From Methanocella_A sp049676595 (GTDB taxonomy: Archaea; Halobacteriota; Methanocellia; Methanocellales; Methanocellaceae), in assembly GCF_049676595.1 (NCBI RefSeq), contig NZ_CP187259.1:2852001-2916000 (forward strand): a stretch of DNA of 64,000 nucleotides. The letters are read 5' to 3'. The notes under the pieces were generated by a model, which did not search any database, had not been told where the DNA came from, and saw nothing but the letters and a program-made list of their open reading frames with translations. A program made the translations under genes and the position numbers. Below are positions 1 through 7,600 of this stretch, piece after piece. Position 1 is the first letter of the stretch, and each line of letters opens with the position of its first letter.

Positions 1-161
1 ACAGTAAGCAGCGTTTTCGTCCGGCTGTCGGTATCGGAGGTAGAGGTAAGAATATCGCGGGATGAGCCGTTCAGCGTGGGATAAATGGCGTTGACCACAG
101 CGACTACCGCGATCACTGACGCGATGATAAAAATCGCTGTGCTCATCGTATTCGAAACCAT
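1..161 (-). CDS. ArlF/ArlG-like archaellum protein (5' part only, cut by left edge)
   Basis: The gene reads leftwards and leaves the window, so only about 53 N-terminal residues are seen. The start is ATG at 161, preceded by GGGAG at good spacing. The protein opens with one hydrophobic helix (ending near AVVNAIYPTLNG) that resembles the class III signal/pilin-like helix of FlaF/FlaG (ArlF/ArlG), then turns polar. ArlF and ArlG form the pseudoperiplasmic stator that anchors the archaellum motor to the S-layer. It lies directly downstream of the ArlC/D/E-like gene in the same direction, the usual order in arl operons, so arlH, arlI and arlJ are expected beyond the left edge. ArlF cannot be separated from ArlG on this fragment. 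Confidence 0.6.
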   Translation of the reverse strand, partial: MVSNTMSTAIFIIASVIAVVAVVNAIYPTLNGSSRDILTSTSDTDSRTKTLLT

Positions 162-316
162 AGTTTTTGCTCCCGCAACACTTGCCTTATACCAGTCTGT
201 TTTCGGCACGCTGAGGCGTGTCGATAAATGTTTATGCCTGCACGTCGGCCTGTTGTGCCCGGACCATCCCACAATGGCCGGGCAGGCTTCTCTCGACCTG
301 CAGGTGATCCCTTTGA

Positions 317-1252
317 TCAGTATCGCTCTTCCGGGTTGAGCAGGACGTTGAGCATTCTCGAGTCGAGCTCCTTGTCCCCGGGGTTCAGGATCATGTACAG
401 AGTGTACAGATCGCTGACGCACTCTTTGATGTCGAGCCGCTTCGGAGGCTTCTGGGGCTCCGATTCCATCAGCTTGGACATCCGCTGCACGATGAGCTTC
501 GTCTCTTCGCTGAGGTAGCCCGTGGACACGTACATCTCCAGCAGATCGTTGAGCCTTTCGCTCCCGTTCTTGCGGATCATGTTGCGCGTCCAGTCCATGA
601 TCTGGTTGATCGTGTAAGGGTCGATCTTGCGGCTGCCGGTGAGCGTAGCAGGCCCGCCTGTGCGAGTCTTGTTCCGCATGGTCTCCAGCATCCTGCGCTG
701 CTCCTCGAACTCGTTCATGACTTCCATGTCCCGCTTCGAGTAGCCGTCCGGGTTCGCATCCTCGTTCCTGGAGGCGGCCCCATATTTGTCCATGGCTTTG
801 TCGAGCGCCCGCTCCCGGTCAAGCAGTTCTTGCTCACGTCTTCTGAGATCGCTGCCTGCGGCAGACAGCTCATCGGCATCGCCTGCATCAGCCTCTTCTT
901 CATCGTCGACTTCTGCCGCTTTTTTCTTGCCCTTCTTAGGCTTCTTCTTGCTCTTGGCCGCCGGCCTTTCCTCTTCCTCTTCTTCATCGTCCAGATCAGG
1001 CTTCAGCGGCATCTCGAACTGGATGGGGTCTTCCTTGATGACCGGCGGAGTGGCCGGCATCTGCAGCTGCTGGATGTTGAGAAACGGGTTTTCCGCGTTG
1101 TTCATCTGTTCCCGGATGTCCACGATCAGCTTCTTGATCGATCCCTTGAGGATCATGACCTCTTTCTCGAGCTTGTCCACTTTCTTGGTCGGATCCTCGC
1201 TCGAGGCGTCCATGATGATTTGATTGATCGCGTTCTGGTCCATGTCAGCCAT
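317..1252 (-). CDS. ArlC/D/E-type archaellum cytosolic ring protein
   Basis: About 311 residues. The N-terminal third (EKEVMILKGSIKKLI region, about residues 20-60) is a FlaC-like coiled segment. A long Glu/Lys-rich disordered linker follows (about 90-150), then a C-terminal FlaD/E-type domain with the segment ECVSDLYTLYMILNP. In the family, ArlC/D/E form the cytosolic ring around the ArlH/ArlI motor and receive chemotaxis input through CheF; here the modules are fused in one chain. ATG at 1252 is preferred over GTG at 1258 because it follows AGGGGTG at good spacing. The downstream neighbour is the ArlF/G-like gene at the left edge. The upstream neighbour at 1680 shares the N-terminal module. 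A leader of about 230-250 nt with hairpins separates it from its promoter. Confidence 0.8.
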   Translation of the reverse strand: MADMDQNAINQIIMDASSEDPTKKVDKLEKEVMILKGSIKKLIVDIREQMNNAENPFLNIQQLQMPATPPVIKEDPIQFEMPLKPDLDDEEEEEERPAAKSKKKPKKGKKKAAEVDDEEEADAGDADELSAAGSDLRRREQELLDRERALDKAMDKYGAASRNEDANPDGYSKRDMEVMNEFEEQRRMLETMRNKTRTGGPATLTGSRKIDPYTINQIMDWTRNMIRKNGSERLNDLLEMYVSTGYLSEETKLIVQRMSKLMESEPQKPPKRLDIKECVSDLYTLYMILNPGDKELDSRMLNVLLNPEERY

Positions 1253-1287
1253 ACCCACACCCCTAGCCCGTCACTCCACGGACTACC

Positions 1288-1320
1288 GCCTGCCACGCAG
1301 GCGCTGCCTGCTGTGCAGGC
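1288..1320 (-). promoter_or_regulatory. Two tandem hairpins in the leader of the ArlC/D/E gene
   Basis: Two perfect six-base stems with three-base loops stand side by side, GCCTGC-cac-GCAGGC (1288-1302) and GCCTGC-tgt-GCAGGC (1306-1320), roughly 35-70 nt upstream of the start codon. A similar stem occurs at 3079-3093 before the paralogous gene at 1680-3059. Because they lie in the predicted 5' leader, translation control is possible, but that is inference. Confidence 0.45.
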
Positions 1321-1504
1321 CACGCATAGATATTACTAATAGCGCCCACAGAGGGCATATAAAGATAATAACTGGTCCGGTGAACACCTTTTTTGTCGCA
1401 ATTGCTCTGGGTCATGTTCAGTTACTCCAGCTGGCTTTGTTACACTTCTCTGCATGCAAGCACACGTGTAGCGTGCCGTAATTACACATAAAACTCGGTC
1501 AGTG

Positions 1505-1525
1505 TTATAATATATTTTTTGTATA
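1505..1525 (-). promoter_or_regulatory. Promoter shared with the 1680-3059 gene (identical 21-bp block)
   Basis: On the minus strand this block reads TATACAAAAAATATATTATA and one more A. It includes a TATA-like AATATATTA. The same 21 bases recur without change at 3250-3270 upstream of the neighbouring ArlC-like paralogue. It would place transcription start about 220 nt before the ATG at 1252, implying a long leader. The rest of 1259-1679 holds the leader hairpins and AT-rich upstream DNA; no gene is seen there. Confidence 0.55.
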
Positions 1526-1679
1526 GAATGCGAAATTAAGTGAATTTAATTTCAAAAGTAAAAGTACTGACATAATATTTACTTATTGGAAATTGTAAAA
1601 TCGAAAGTGACAGGGGTACTGCCAGATACCCTGAAAAACGTGTACGAGGAGTCCCGGGAGTCATTCGTGGCCCTGCAAT

Positions 1680-3059
1680 CTAGCCCCTGTGCTTGACGGC
1701 CCTGCTCCGGCGGGGCTTCGGGTTAGGCTGCTCCACCAGCTCGGGCAGTACAGGCTCTGGTATGGCCCTGGTGATACGAGCCCGTTTCCTGATCCGAAGG
1801 GGCTCTTCCTCCCGCTCCGGCTCGTCTGGCAGAACGTCGATCTCCGGCAGAGGTTCGGTCATTTCGAACTCGTCTTCGTAGCGTTCAGGAGCCGGCGGAT
1901 AGGTTTCCCGTACCCGCCTCGGGGCAGGACGGTAAGGTGCAGGCCGGCGCTGCTCTGCAGGCGAAGGCCTGTAGTAGCGGTCTTCCTCGAAGTCGGCAGG
2001 CTCCCTGGAGGCTCTCCTGGGACTGGCCTCCGGGCGGTAATAATCCCTCTCGTACCTTTCCCGTGCCGGCTGCCTGGGCTCAAATCGTTCTTGCTCGTAG
2101 TAATACTCATCATCCTGATCCCGGTAGTAATATTCGGGGGGAGCTCTGGTGGTGGCTACTCTGCGCCGCCCGGCGCTCTGCTGACGATACCGGTAGTCGG
2201 CCTCGTCGGCATCAGTATAGTCGGGAGCGTAGGGATACCCGTATTGGGCAGGCTCGTATTCCGGATGATCGTAGAAATACGGACGCGGTTCATAGGGCAG
2301 TTGCCGGGAAGCCTCGTGGTACATGCCACGCCCCTGCTGCTCGGGCCAGCGCCCCTGGTGATAGGGAGGGTAAGGATAGGGCCAGCTGCCGGGATAAGCC
2401 TCGTTACCGGGGTTTACAGGCCTGCCGCAGGTGGCACAGACGTGCCTCTCGCCTGACTGGGCAAGGCCGCCATTAGACCGGACATGCCGGGCGTTTCTGG
2501 ACCCATGGTCCACATAACCCTGCTGGGATAACAGCTGATAAAGATAATTTACGAGATCGTAGTAATGAGTGGTAGTAGTACTAGTCGAGCAGGTATTGCC
2601 CGGAGTCTGGGCCTTCCTCGCCATGGGACAGCCTTGATCCTGGTTGTTAATGTTAGCGGATAGTGGGCAACGATTGTGCACCTCGTTCGCTCTCGCCGCA
2701 TAAGGACATCCGGGGTTATTGCCAGTACTTTTCTCCTGAGCCATAGCTTTCTCCTTTTCTGCCTGCTTTGCCGCCTCTGCCTTTACCTTATCCTCTGCCT
2801 GCTTTTTCTCTTCATCAGCCTTAGGCAGGTCGAACTCGATCGGGTCTTCCTTGATGACCGGAGCCGGGGGCGGCATCTGGAGCATCTGGATGTTGCTGAA
2901 CGGGTTCTCCGAGGAGTTCATCTGCTCCCTGATGTCGAGGATCAGCTTTTTAATCGAGCCCTTGAGGATCATGAATTCCTTTTCGATCTCGTTACATTTA
3001 CAGGCGGAGTGCTCTCCGGTAGAATCCACGATGATCTCGTTAATTTCGCTCTGGTCCAT
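1680..3059 (-). CDS. ArlC-like protein with Cys-Pro motifs and long Tyr/Arg/Pro-rich disordered tail
   Basis: About 459 residues. ATG at 3059 is preceded by GGAGGTG at 8 nt. Residues 1-80 match the N-terminal module of the gene at 317-1252 almost step for step (shared SIKKLI, DIREQMN, ENPF, PVIKEDPI), so it is a FlaC-type coiled module. A Lys/Glu/Ala-rich helix follows, then a segment with three Cys-Pro dipeptides (GCPYAAR, RCPLSA, GCPMARK). After that comes a CxxC knuckle (CATCGRP) and about 230 residues dominated by Tyr, Arg, Pro and acidic residues with no predicted fold. The FlaD/E domain is absent. Its position between the archaellins and ArlC/D/E suggests an accessory or regulatory motor component. 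The role of the tail is unknown. I do not recognise a named family for the whole chain. Confidence 0.7.
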   Translation of the reverse strand: MDQSEINEIIVDSTGEHSACKCNEIEKEFMILKGSIKKLILDIREQMNSSENPFSNIQMLQMPPPAPVIKEDPIEFDLPKADEEKKQAEDKVKAEAAKQAEKEKAMAQEKSTGNNPGCPYAARANEVHNRCPLSANINNQDQGCPMARKAQTPGNTCSTSTTTTHYYDLVNYLYQLLSQQGYVDHGSRNARHVRSNGGLAQSGERHVCATCGRPVNPGNEAYPGSWPYPYPPYHQGRWPEQQGRGMYHEASRQLPYEPRPYFYDHPEYEPAQYGYPYAPDYTDADEADYRYRQQSAGRRRVATTRAPPEYYYRDQDDEYYYEQERFEPRQPARERYERDYYRPEASPRRASREPADFEEDRYYRPSPAEQRRPAPYRPAPRRVRETYPPAPERYEDEFEMTEPLPEIDVLPDEPEREEEPLRIRKRARITRAIPEPVLPELVEQPNPKPRRSRAVKHRG

Positions 3060-3249
3060 TAGCAGCACCTCCACACAGGCTTGCTGTGCAGGCAGGTTCG
3101 GTAAATGCTCAAGCTATGCCTGTCAATCCCCGGGCTCGGAGTACCGGGCGTCGGCGCCGGCATGTTTTAAATCGCAGGCGTTGACCCGGAAATCGGGGGC
3201 CCAATAGACAGTATCGGTGCACCTTAAGCACCTAAAAATTGATGATGAC

Positions 3250-3270
3250 TTATAATATATTTTTTGTATA
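3250..3270 (-). promoter_or_regulatory. Promoter of the ArlC-like paralogue, identical to the block at 1505-1525
   Basis: Exact 21-base copy of the block at 1505-1525, on the minus strand, about 190 nt upstream of the ATG at 3059. The 3079-3093 stem (GCCTGC/GCAAGC with one G-U pair) sits in the leader close to the Shine-Dalgarno sequence, as in the neighbour. Nothing else gene-like is seen between 3060 and 3478 apart from the terminator at 3432-3446. Confidence 0.55.
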
Positions 3271-3431
3271 AAAAGTGAGATTAAGGAAAGCGATTTGCAA
3301 AATTGCAAGGGCTGACACCCGAATAAAATATTCATCTGGAAAAGATCGCCAGAGCTCAGCAGGAAGCAGATGTTAGATATGCCACCAGATGCCCTGGTAA
3401 ACAATGATCGGAAAAAATAATCGGCGAATGA

Positions 3432-3446
3432 TGCTCTTAAAGAGCA
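3432..3446 (-). terminator. Terminator after archaellin cassette 1
   Basis: On the minus strand a hairpin TGCTCT-tta-AGAGCA lies about 35 nt after the stop codon of the last archaellin and is followed shortly by ATTATTTTTTCC. It separates the archaellin transcript from the ArlC-like gene, which has its own promoter. Confidence 0.5.
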
Positions 3447-3478
3447 CCATTCTATCATCCCGCCTTATTCTTGGCTCT

Positions 3479-4159
3479 TTAGCCCAGCCTCATGATGGTC
3501 TTGATGACCGGCGGAGTCTTGAGCGGGATCATCAGGCTTGCACCCGACGCAGGCTTAATCTCGATGTTGACATCGTAGTTAGTGCCCGGAGCCTGGTTTA
3601 ACGCACCTGCGCCCGGACCGTTCAGCGCATCCGTGAGACCGACGTGCAGTGTAACCTTCTCGAACTGCTCGAGCAGGTTGTTAGGCGTAACCTGGTTAGA
3701 CTGCACCCAGAAGTACAGGTAACCAGTTGCCGGAGTCAGAGGGCCCTTTCCAGCAGTTGCACCAGTCCAGGTTCCATATGTAGCTACATAGTCGTAGTGA
3801 GCGGCATTACCGTCTCCCCAGATTGCAGATACATAGTCATCCTGCGAAGTGTAGGATATTACTGTCTTCTCAAGATCGACTGGATTGTTGCCCGCGGTCA
3901 GCGACAGAGTAATGTCGATGTAGGTCACATCAGTGCCAGCTCCTCCGCCGATGATGTCGCCGGCGAGCTCGATGGACGAGGTTGCCTGATCAACACCAGT
4001 GTGCACGACTTCCTTGCTCTTCTGCGAGGTGAAGAAACCTGCACCCAGCATAACATATGAGAAGACAGCCGCGACCACTACGAAGGCGATGAGGACGATT
4101 GCAGCCTCAAGGCCCGTGAAAGCCGCACTGTTCTTCGTGAATTTCCTGTTAGACTTCAT
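3479..4159 (-). CDS. Archaellin (cassette 1, third gene, type A)
   Basis: 226 residues. Archaellins are the filament subunits of the archaellum. The N-terminus has the class III signal with the processing site after FTG and before LEAAIVLIAFVVVAAVFSYV, the hydrophobic helix that packs in the filament core; a FlaK/ArlK-type prepilin peptidase is expected to cut there. The second in-frame ATG (4159) is chosen because GAGGT lies 7 nt before it and only 1 nt before the first ATG. The C-terminus ends in a beta-rich domain closing with TPPVIKTIMRLG. It is the last gene of cassette 1 and is nearly a copy of 6155-6853. It contains no N-X-S/T sequon. Confidence 0.95.
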   Translation of the reverse strand: MKSNRKFTKNSAAFTGLEAAIVLIAFVVVAAVFSYVMLGAGFFTSQKSKEVVHTGVDQATSSIELAGDIIGGGAGTDVTYIDITLSLTAGNNPVDLEKTVISYTSQDDYVSAIWGDGNAAHYDYVATYGTWTGATAGKGPLTPATGYLYFWVQSNQVTPNNLLEQFEKVTLHVGLTDALNGPGAGALNQAPGTNYDVNIEIKPASGASLMIPLKTPPVIKTIMRLG

Positions 4160-4203
4160 AATCATTACCTCAGTTGCTTATTACTTCCATTCACCTGACG
4201 AAT

Positions 4204-4890
4204 TTACAGCAGCACCATGTAGCTGTCGATCGTCGGCGGTACAGTGAACGTAATCTGCAGGTTTGCACCAGTAGCCGGCTTAATATCCAGCGTAACCTTT
4301 TCGTTAGCGCCTACTCTCTGCTCGCCGGTATAGGGTGTGTTGGCCACGTCGTTCCTGACAAGATCTGCTGCACCGTTACCTACGTTGGTCGGGAAGGGCA
4401 GGTTCAGCTGAACCTTCTCGTTCTTGTCCAGCATATTGTCACCATTGCCGGCAACCACGAACTGGTAGCCGCCATCGGTGGTTGGAGTTCCATCGTTGTG
4501 GACGTCGCTCGTGAGAGCCATCGCAGTGCTGGGCATGCCCGAGTAGATATTATCTTCGTAATAAGATGCAGTCGTGTAAGAGACCACCATCTTGGTCATG
4601 TCGACCGGATTATTACCTGCAGTCAAAGACAGAGTAACGATTGCACCATCCAGCTTAGCGTCGGTGGCGTCACCGAGGCCGATGGTGTCACCTGCGATCT
4701 GCAGGGATGCGGTTGCCTGGTCAACACCAGTGTGCACGACTTCCTTGCTCTTCTGCGAGGTGAAGAAACCTGCACCCAGCATAACGTAAGAGAACACTGC
4801 CGCTACGACCACGAAGGCGATGAGGACGATTGCAGCCTCAAGGCCCGTGAAACCAGCACTGTTCTTAGTGAATTTCCTGTTGGATTTCAT
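4204..4890 (-). CDS. Archaellin (cassette 1, second gene, type B)
   Basis: 228 residues, with the same class III signal and LEAAIVLIAFVVV helix as its neighbours and a C-terminus ending PPTIDSYMVLL. It pairs with 6898-7569 in cassette 2. The first 60 residues match all the paralogues, while the surface domain (about 80-190) diverges. Its N-terminal DNA differs at many third positions from the type A genes, whereas the cassette 2 type B gene is identical to type A there. TGAGGA precedes the ATG. No N-X-S/T sequon is present although Asn is frequent. It is likely co-transcribed with 4922-5494 and 3479-4159. Confidence 0.95.
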   Translation of the reverse strand: MKSNRKFTKNSAGFTGLEAAIVLIAFVVVAAVFSYVMLGAGFFTSQKSKEVVHTGVDQATASLQIAGDTIGLGDATDAKLDGAIVTLSLTAGNNPVDMTKMVVSYTTASYYEDNIYSGMPSTAMALTSDVHNDGTPTTDGGYQFVVAGNGDNMLDKNEKVQLNLPFPTNVGNGAADLVRNDVANTPYTGEQRVGANEKVTLDIKPATGANLQITFTVPPTIDSYMVLL

Positions 4891-4921
4891 GAATAATTCC
4901 TCACAATCCTCAATGACTGTT

Positions 4922-5494
4922 TTACACCAGCGTCATGACACCGGAGACTACCGGCGGAGTGGTCAGCGTAATCGGTAAGATCGCACCAGCCGCAGGCTTT
5001 ACCTCAATGGTAAACTGCGTGTTAGCCACCAAGTTATAAGTGCCGGGGATAGTAATGTCAAGCCTGACTTTCTCGAACTCTTCGAGCATATTATCCTCAG
5101 ATCCGGCCGCCTGGTTGGACTTCACCCAGTGGATATCTGCAGCATTTGTCACACCATCGAAAATCCTCGGGTTGTATTGCAGGTTATCCTTGTAGGATAC
5201 GACCACCTTGGACGTGTCTACCGGATTGTTACCCGCGGTCAGCGACAGGGTAACATAGAGATTAGTAACTTCATTAGCCGCGCCAATACCGGTGACGTCA
5301 CCGGATAACTGGATAGACGAGGTCGCCTGATCAACACCTGTGTGCACGACTTCCTTGCTCTTCTGCGAGGTGAAGAAGCCTGCACCCAGCATCACATAAG
5401 AGAAAACTGCAGCAACTACCACGAAGGCGATGAGGACGATAGCAGCCTCAAGGCCCGTGAAAGCCGCATTGTTCTTCGTGTTTCTGTTTTTCAT
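4922..5494 (-). CDS. Archaellin (cassette 1, first gene, type C, short)
   Basis: 190 residues, the short type, lacking most of the surface insertion of types A and B. It has the class III signal with cleavage after AAFTG, the conserved core helix, then QKSKEVVHTGVDQATSS as in all copies. The C-terminus is TPPVVSGVMTLV. GAGGT precedes the ATG. As the promoter-proximal gene of cassette 1 it is probably a major subunit or the first to be made; which archaellin is major cannot be read from sequence. Paired with 7601-8164. No N-X-S/T sequon. Confidence 0.95.
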   Translation of the reverse strand: MKNRNTKNNAAFTGLEAAIVLIAFVVVAAVFSYVMLGAGFFTSQKSKEVVHTGVDQATSSIQLSGDVTGIGAANEVTNLYVTLSLTAGNNPVDTSKVVVSYKDNLQYNPRIFDGVTNAADIHWVKSNQAAGSEDNMLEEFEKVRLDITIPGTYNLVANTQFTIEVKPAAGAILPITLTTPPVVSGVMTLV

Positions 5495-5563
5495 GTTTTT
5501 ACCTCACAATTAGCCGTAGATCCATTGATTCTACAGGCTGCTCTTAATTGCTATATCAACCAG

Positions 5564-5628
5564 TGTTAATATAAATGTTTTCTAATTCATTGGAAATTAC
5601 CCAAATTAAATTTCAGATATGAAAAATG
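5564..5628 (-). promoter_or_regulatory. Promoter of archaellin cassette 1
   Basis: On the minus strand an AATTAGAAAAC block runs into the TATA box ATTTATATTA (about 5566-5578). Transcription should start near 5544, giving a leader of about 50 nt. The TATA box and about 40 bases upstream, including a TTTCAGATATG block read on the plus strand, are conserved at 8241-8304 before cassette 2. Confidence 0.7.
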
Positions 5629-6130
5629 TACTAGAAATAATAGAGATAATTGAAAAATAACGTATATGTATGCCGCAATAACAATAAACGAACAATAAAT
5701 ACTCACAATTACCAATTGGTTAGCAACCACATGCATAACTAACGATTTGCAATGTAGATTAATGCCTGATATTAAAAATATTTGAAAAATGACGAGATTA
5801 GCCAAGCGCTTCGACCTGTAGAGGCCGCCGTAATTATGCCTGGAAAAAGTAGATAGGTAGCTGTGGAGAGTACAACTGCTTCAACAATCGATAATACAAA
5901 GGATATACAGGACTTGAACTATCCTGCCCCTGAAAAACAATGCCTGAGCATACTTGATCTAAGCCATATAATGTAAATTCAGGCGAATATGGCACTTTAT
6001 GCTGGCCGGGATAGCACACGAATGTGATATTATAAAGACTTACTTGCCAGACCTTTGTTAAAGCTCGGGCACATAGGAGAGACTTGTAGAAAAGAAGTAC
6101 AGTAGAATAGCTGAAAAAAGAAAAAGAGAT
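5629..6130. other. AT-rich spacer between archaellin cassettes, no gene supported
   Basis: About 500 bases of low-GC DNA between the cassette 1 promoter and the cassette 2 terminator. Two open frames on the minus strand (5587-5805 and 5834-6145) have atypical composition, no Shine-Dalgarno sequence and overlap the promoter or the terminator, so they are not called. A regulatory role or a small RNA cannot be excluded. Confidence 0.5.
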
Positions 6131-6146
6131 GGTGCCATCAGGCACC
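6131..6146 (-). terminator. Terminator after archaellin cassette 2
   Basis: Minus-strand hairpin GGTGCC-tgat-GGCACC about 10 nt after the stop of the archaellin at 6155, followed at once by ATCTCTTTTTCTTTTTTC. This is the clearest U-tract terminator in the window and shows that the two archaellin cassettes are separate transcripts. Confidence 0.75.
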
Positions 6147-6154
6147 AGCTCGCC

Positions 6155-6853
6155 TTAGCCCAGCCTCATGATGGTCTTGATGACCGGCGGAGTCTTGAGC
6201 GGGATCATCAAGGTTGCGCCGGATGCCGGCTTTATCTCGAGGTTGATGTCGTAGTTTGTGCCCGGCTGGTGGGTAAGTTCCCCAGTAAGGCCCAGGTTGT
6301 CATCGTTCGTCAGGCAGATATGGATGGTAACCTTTTCAAACTGCTCGAGCAGGTTGTTAGGGGTGACCTGGTTAGACTGGACCCAGTAGTACATGTAGCC
6401 CGTTCCAGGAACCATGGGGGTATCCGCAGCGGTGTCTTTCGCATCGGTTGCTCCTTCCCAGGTAGGGTATACTGCTGCATAGTCATAGTGAGCGCTGTTG
6501 CCGTCTCCCCAGATTGCAGATTTATAGTCATCCTCCGAATTGTACGAGACGACCAGCTTCTCAAGATCGACTGGATTGTTGCCCGCGGTCAGCGACAGAG
6601 TAACATCGATGTACTCTACCACGGTGCCACCGGAGCTGCCGCCGATGATGTCGCCGGCGAGCTCGATGGACGAGGTTGCCTGATCAACACCAGTGTGCAC
6701 GACTTCCTTACTCTTCTGCGAGGTGAAGAAACCTGCACCCAGCATAACATATGAGAAGACAGCCGCGACCACTACGAAGGCGATGAGGACGATTGCAGCC
6801 TCAAGGCCCGTGAAAGCCGCACTGTTCTTCGTGAATTTCCTGTTAGACTTCAT
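6155..6853 (-). CDS. Archaellin (cassette 2, third gene, type A)
   Basis: 232 residues, the near twin of 3479-4159: same signal, same core helix, same C-terminus TPPVIKTIMRLG, and the same WVQSNQVTPNNLLEQFEKVT block. The differences cluster in the exposed middle (about residues 100-140), where this copy is slightly longer. The start is ATG at 6853 by the same Shine-Dalgarno argument as its twin. The spacer to the next gene upstream (6854-6897) has the same sequence as the spacer at 4160-4203. No N-X-S/T sequon. Confidence 0.95.
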   Translation of the reverse strand: MKSNRKFTKNSAAFTGLEAAIVLIAFVVVAAVFSYVMLGAGFFTSQKSKEVVHTGVDQATSSIELAGDIIGGSSGGTVVEYIDVTLSLTAGNNPVDLEKLVVSYNSEDDYKSAIWGDGNSAHYDYAAVYPTWEGATDAKDTAADTPMVPGTGYMYYWVQSNQVTPNNLLEQFEKVTIHICLTNDDNLGLTGELTHQPGTNYDINLEIKPASGATLMIPLKTPPVIKTIMRLG

Positions 6854-6897
6854 AATCATTACCTCAGTTGCTTATTACTTCCATTCACCTGACGAAT

Positions 6898-7569
6898 TTA
6901 CAGCAGCACCATGTAGCTGTCGATCGTCGGCGGTACAGTGAACGTAATCTGCAGGTTTGCACCAGTAGCCGGCTTAATATCCAGCGTAACCTTCTCATTC
7001 GCACCTACCCGCTCGTCGGTAGCGTAGAGATTACCCGCTGCGTTGCCCAGCACGTTGTGCCTTGCATCGGTCGGGAAGGGCAGGTTCAGCTGAACCTTCT
7101 CATTCTTGTCCAGCAGTGCGTCGCCGTTACCGGCTACTACCCACTGGTAGCCACCGTTTTCGCTGTTACCAGCGTTGTAGATATCGCTGGCCGTGGTGAT
7201 CCCGGTGCTCGTTGCGCCTGAGTAGATGTTGTCTTCATAGTTAGTGGCAGTCGTGTAAGAGACGACCAGTTTACCCATGTCGACCGGGTTGTTGCCCGCG
7301 GTCAGCGACAGAGTAACGATTGCACCATCAAGCTTAGCGTCAGTAGTGTCGCCGATGCCGATGATGTCGCCTGCGATCTGCAGGGATGCGGTTGCCTGGT
7401 CAACACCAGTGTGCACGACTTCCTTACTCTTCTGCGAGGTGAAGAAACCTGCACCCAGCATAACATATGAGAAGACAGCCGCGACCACTACGAAGGCGAT
7501 GAGGACGATTGCAGCCTCAAGGCCCGTGAAAGCCGCACTGTTCTTCGTGAATTTCCTGTTAGACTTCAT
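6898..7569 (-). CDS. Archaellin (cassette 2, second gene, type B)
   Basis: 223 residues, twin of 4204-4890 with the same C-terminus PPTIDSYMVLL. Its first 120 or so bases match the type A genes (4039-4159 and 6733-6853) rather than its own twin, which points to gene conversion from type A into type B inside cassette 2. The middle domain (about residues 105-150) is the variable part. No N-X-S/T sequon. Confidence 0.95.
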   Translation of the reverse strand: MKSNRKFTKNSAAFTGLEAAIVLIAFVVVAAVFSYVMLGAGFFTSQKSKEVVHTGVDQATASLQIAGDIIGIGDTTDAKLDGAIVTLSLTAGNNPVDMGKLVVSYTTATNYEDNIYSGATSTGITTASDIYNAGNSENGGYQWVVAGNGDALLDKNEKVQLNLPFPTDARHNVLGNAAGNLYATDERVGANEKVTLDIKPATGANLQITFTVPPTIDSYMVLL

Positions 7570-7600
7570 GAATAATACCTCACAATCCTCAATGGTTTGG

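Noticed and set aside
5834..6145. Small minus-strand frame between the archaellin cassettes
   Set aside because: No Shine-Dalgarno site, starts inside the cassette 2 terminator, aromatic- and Ser-rich composition typical of AT-rich non-coding DNA.
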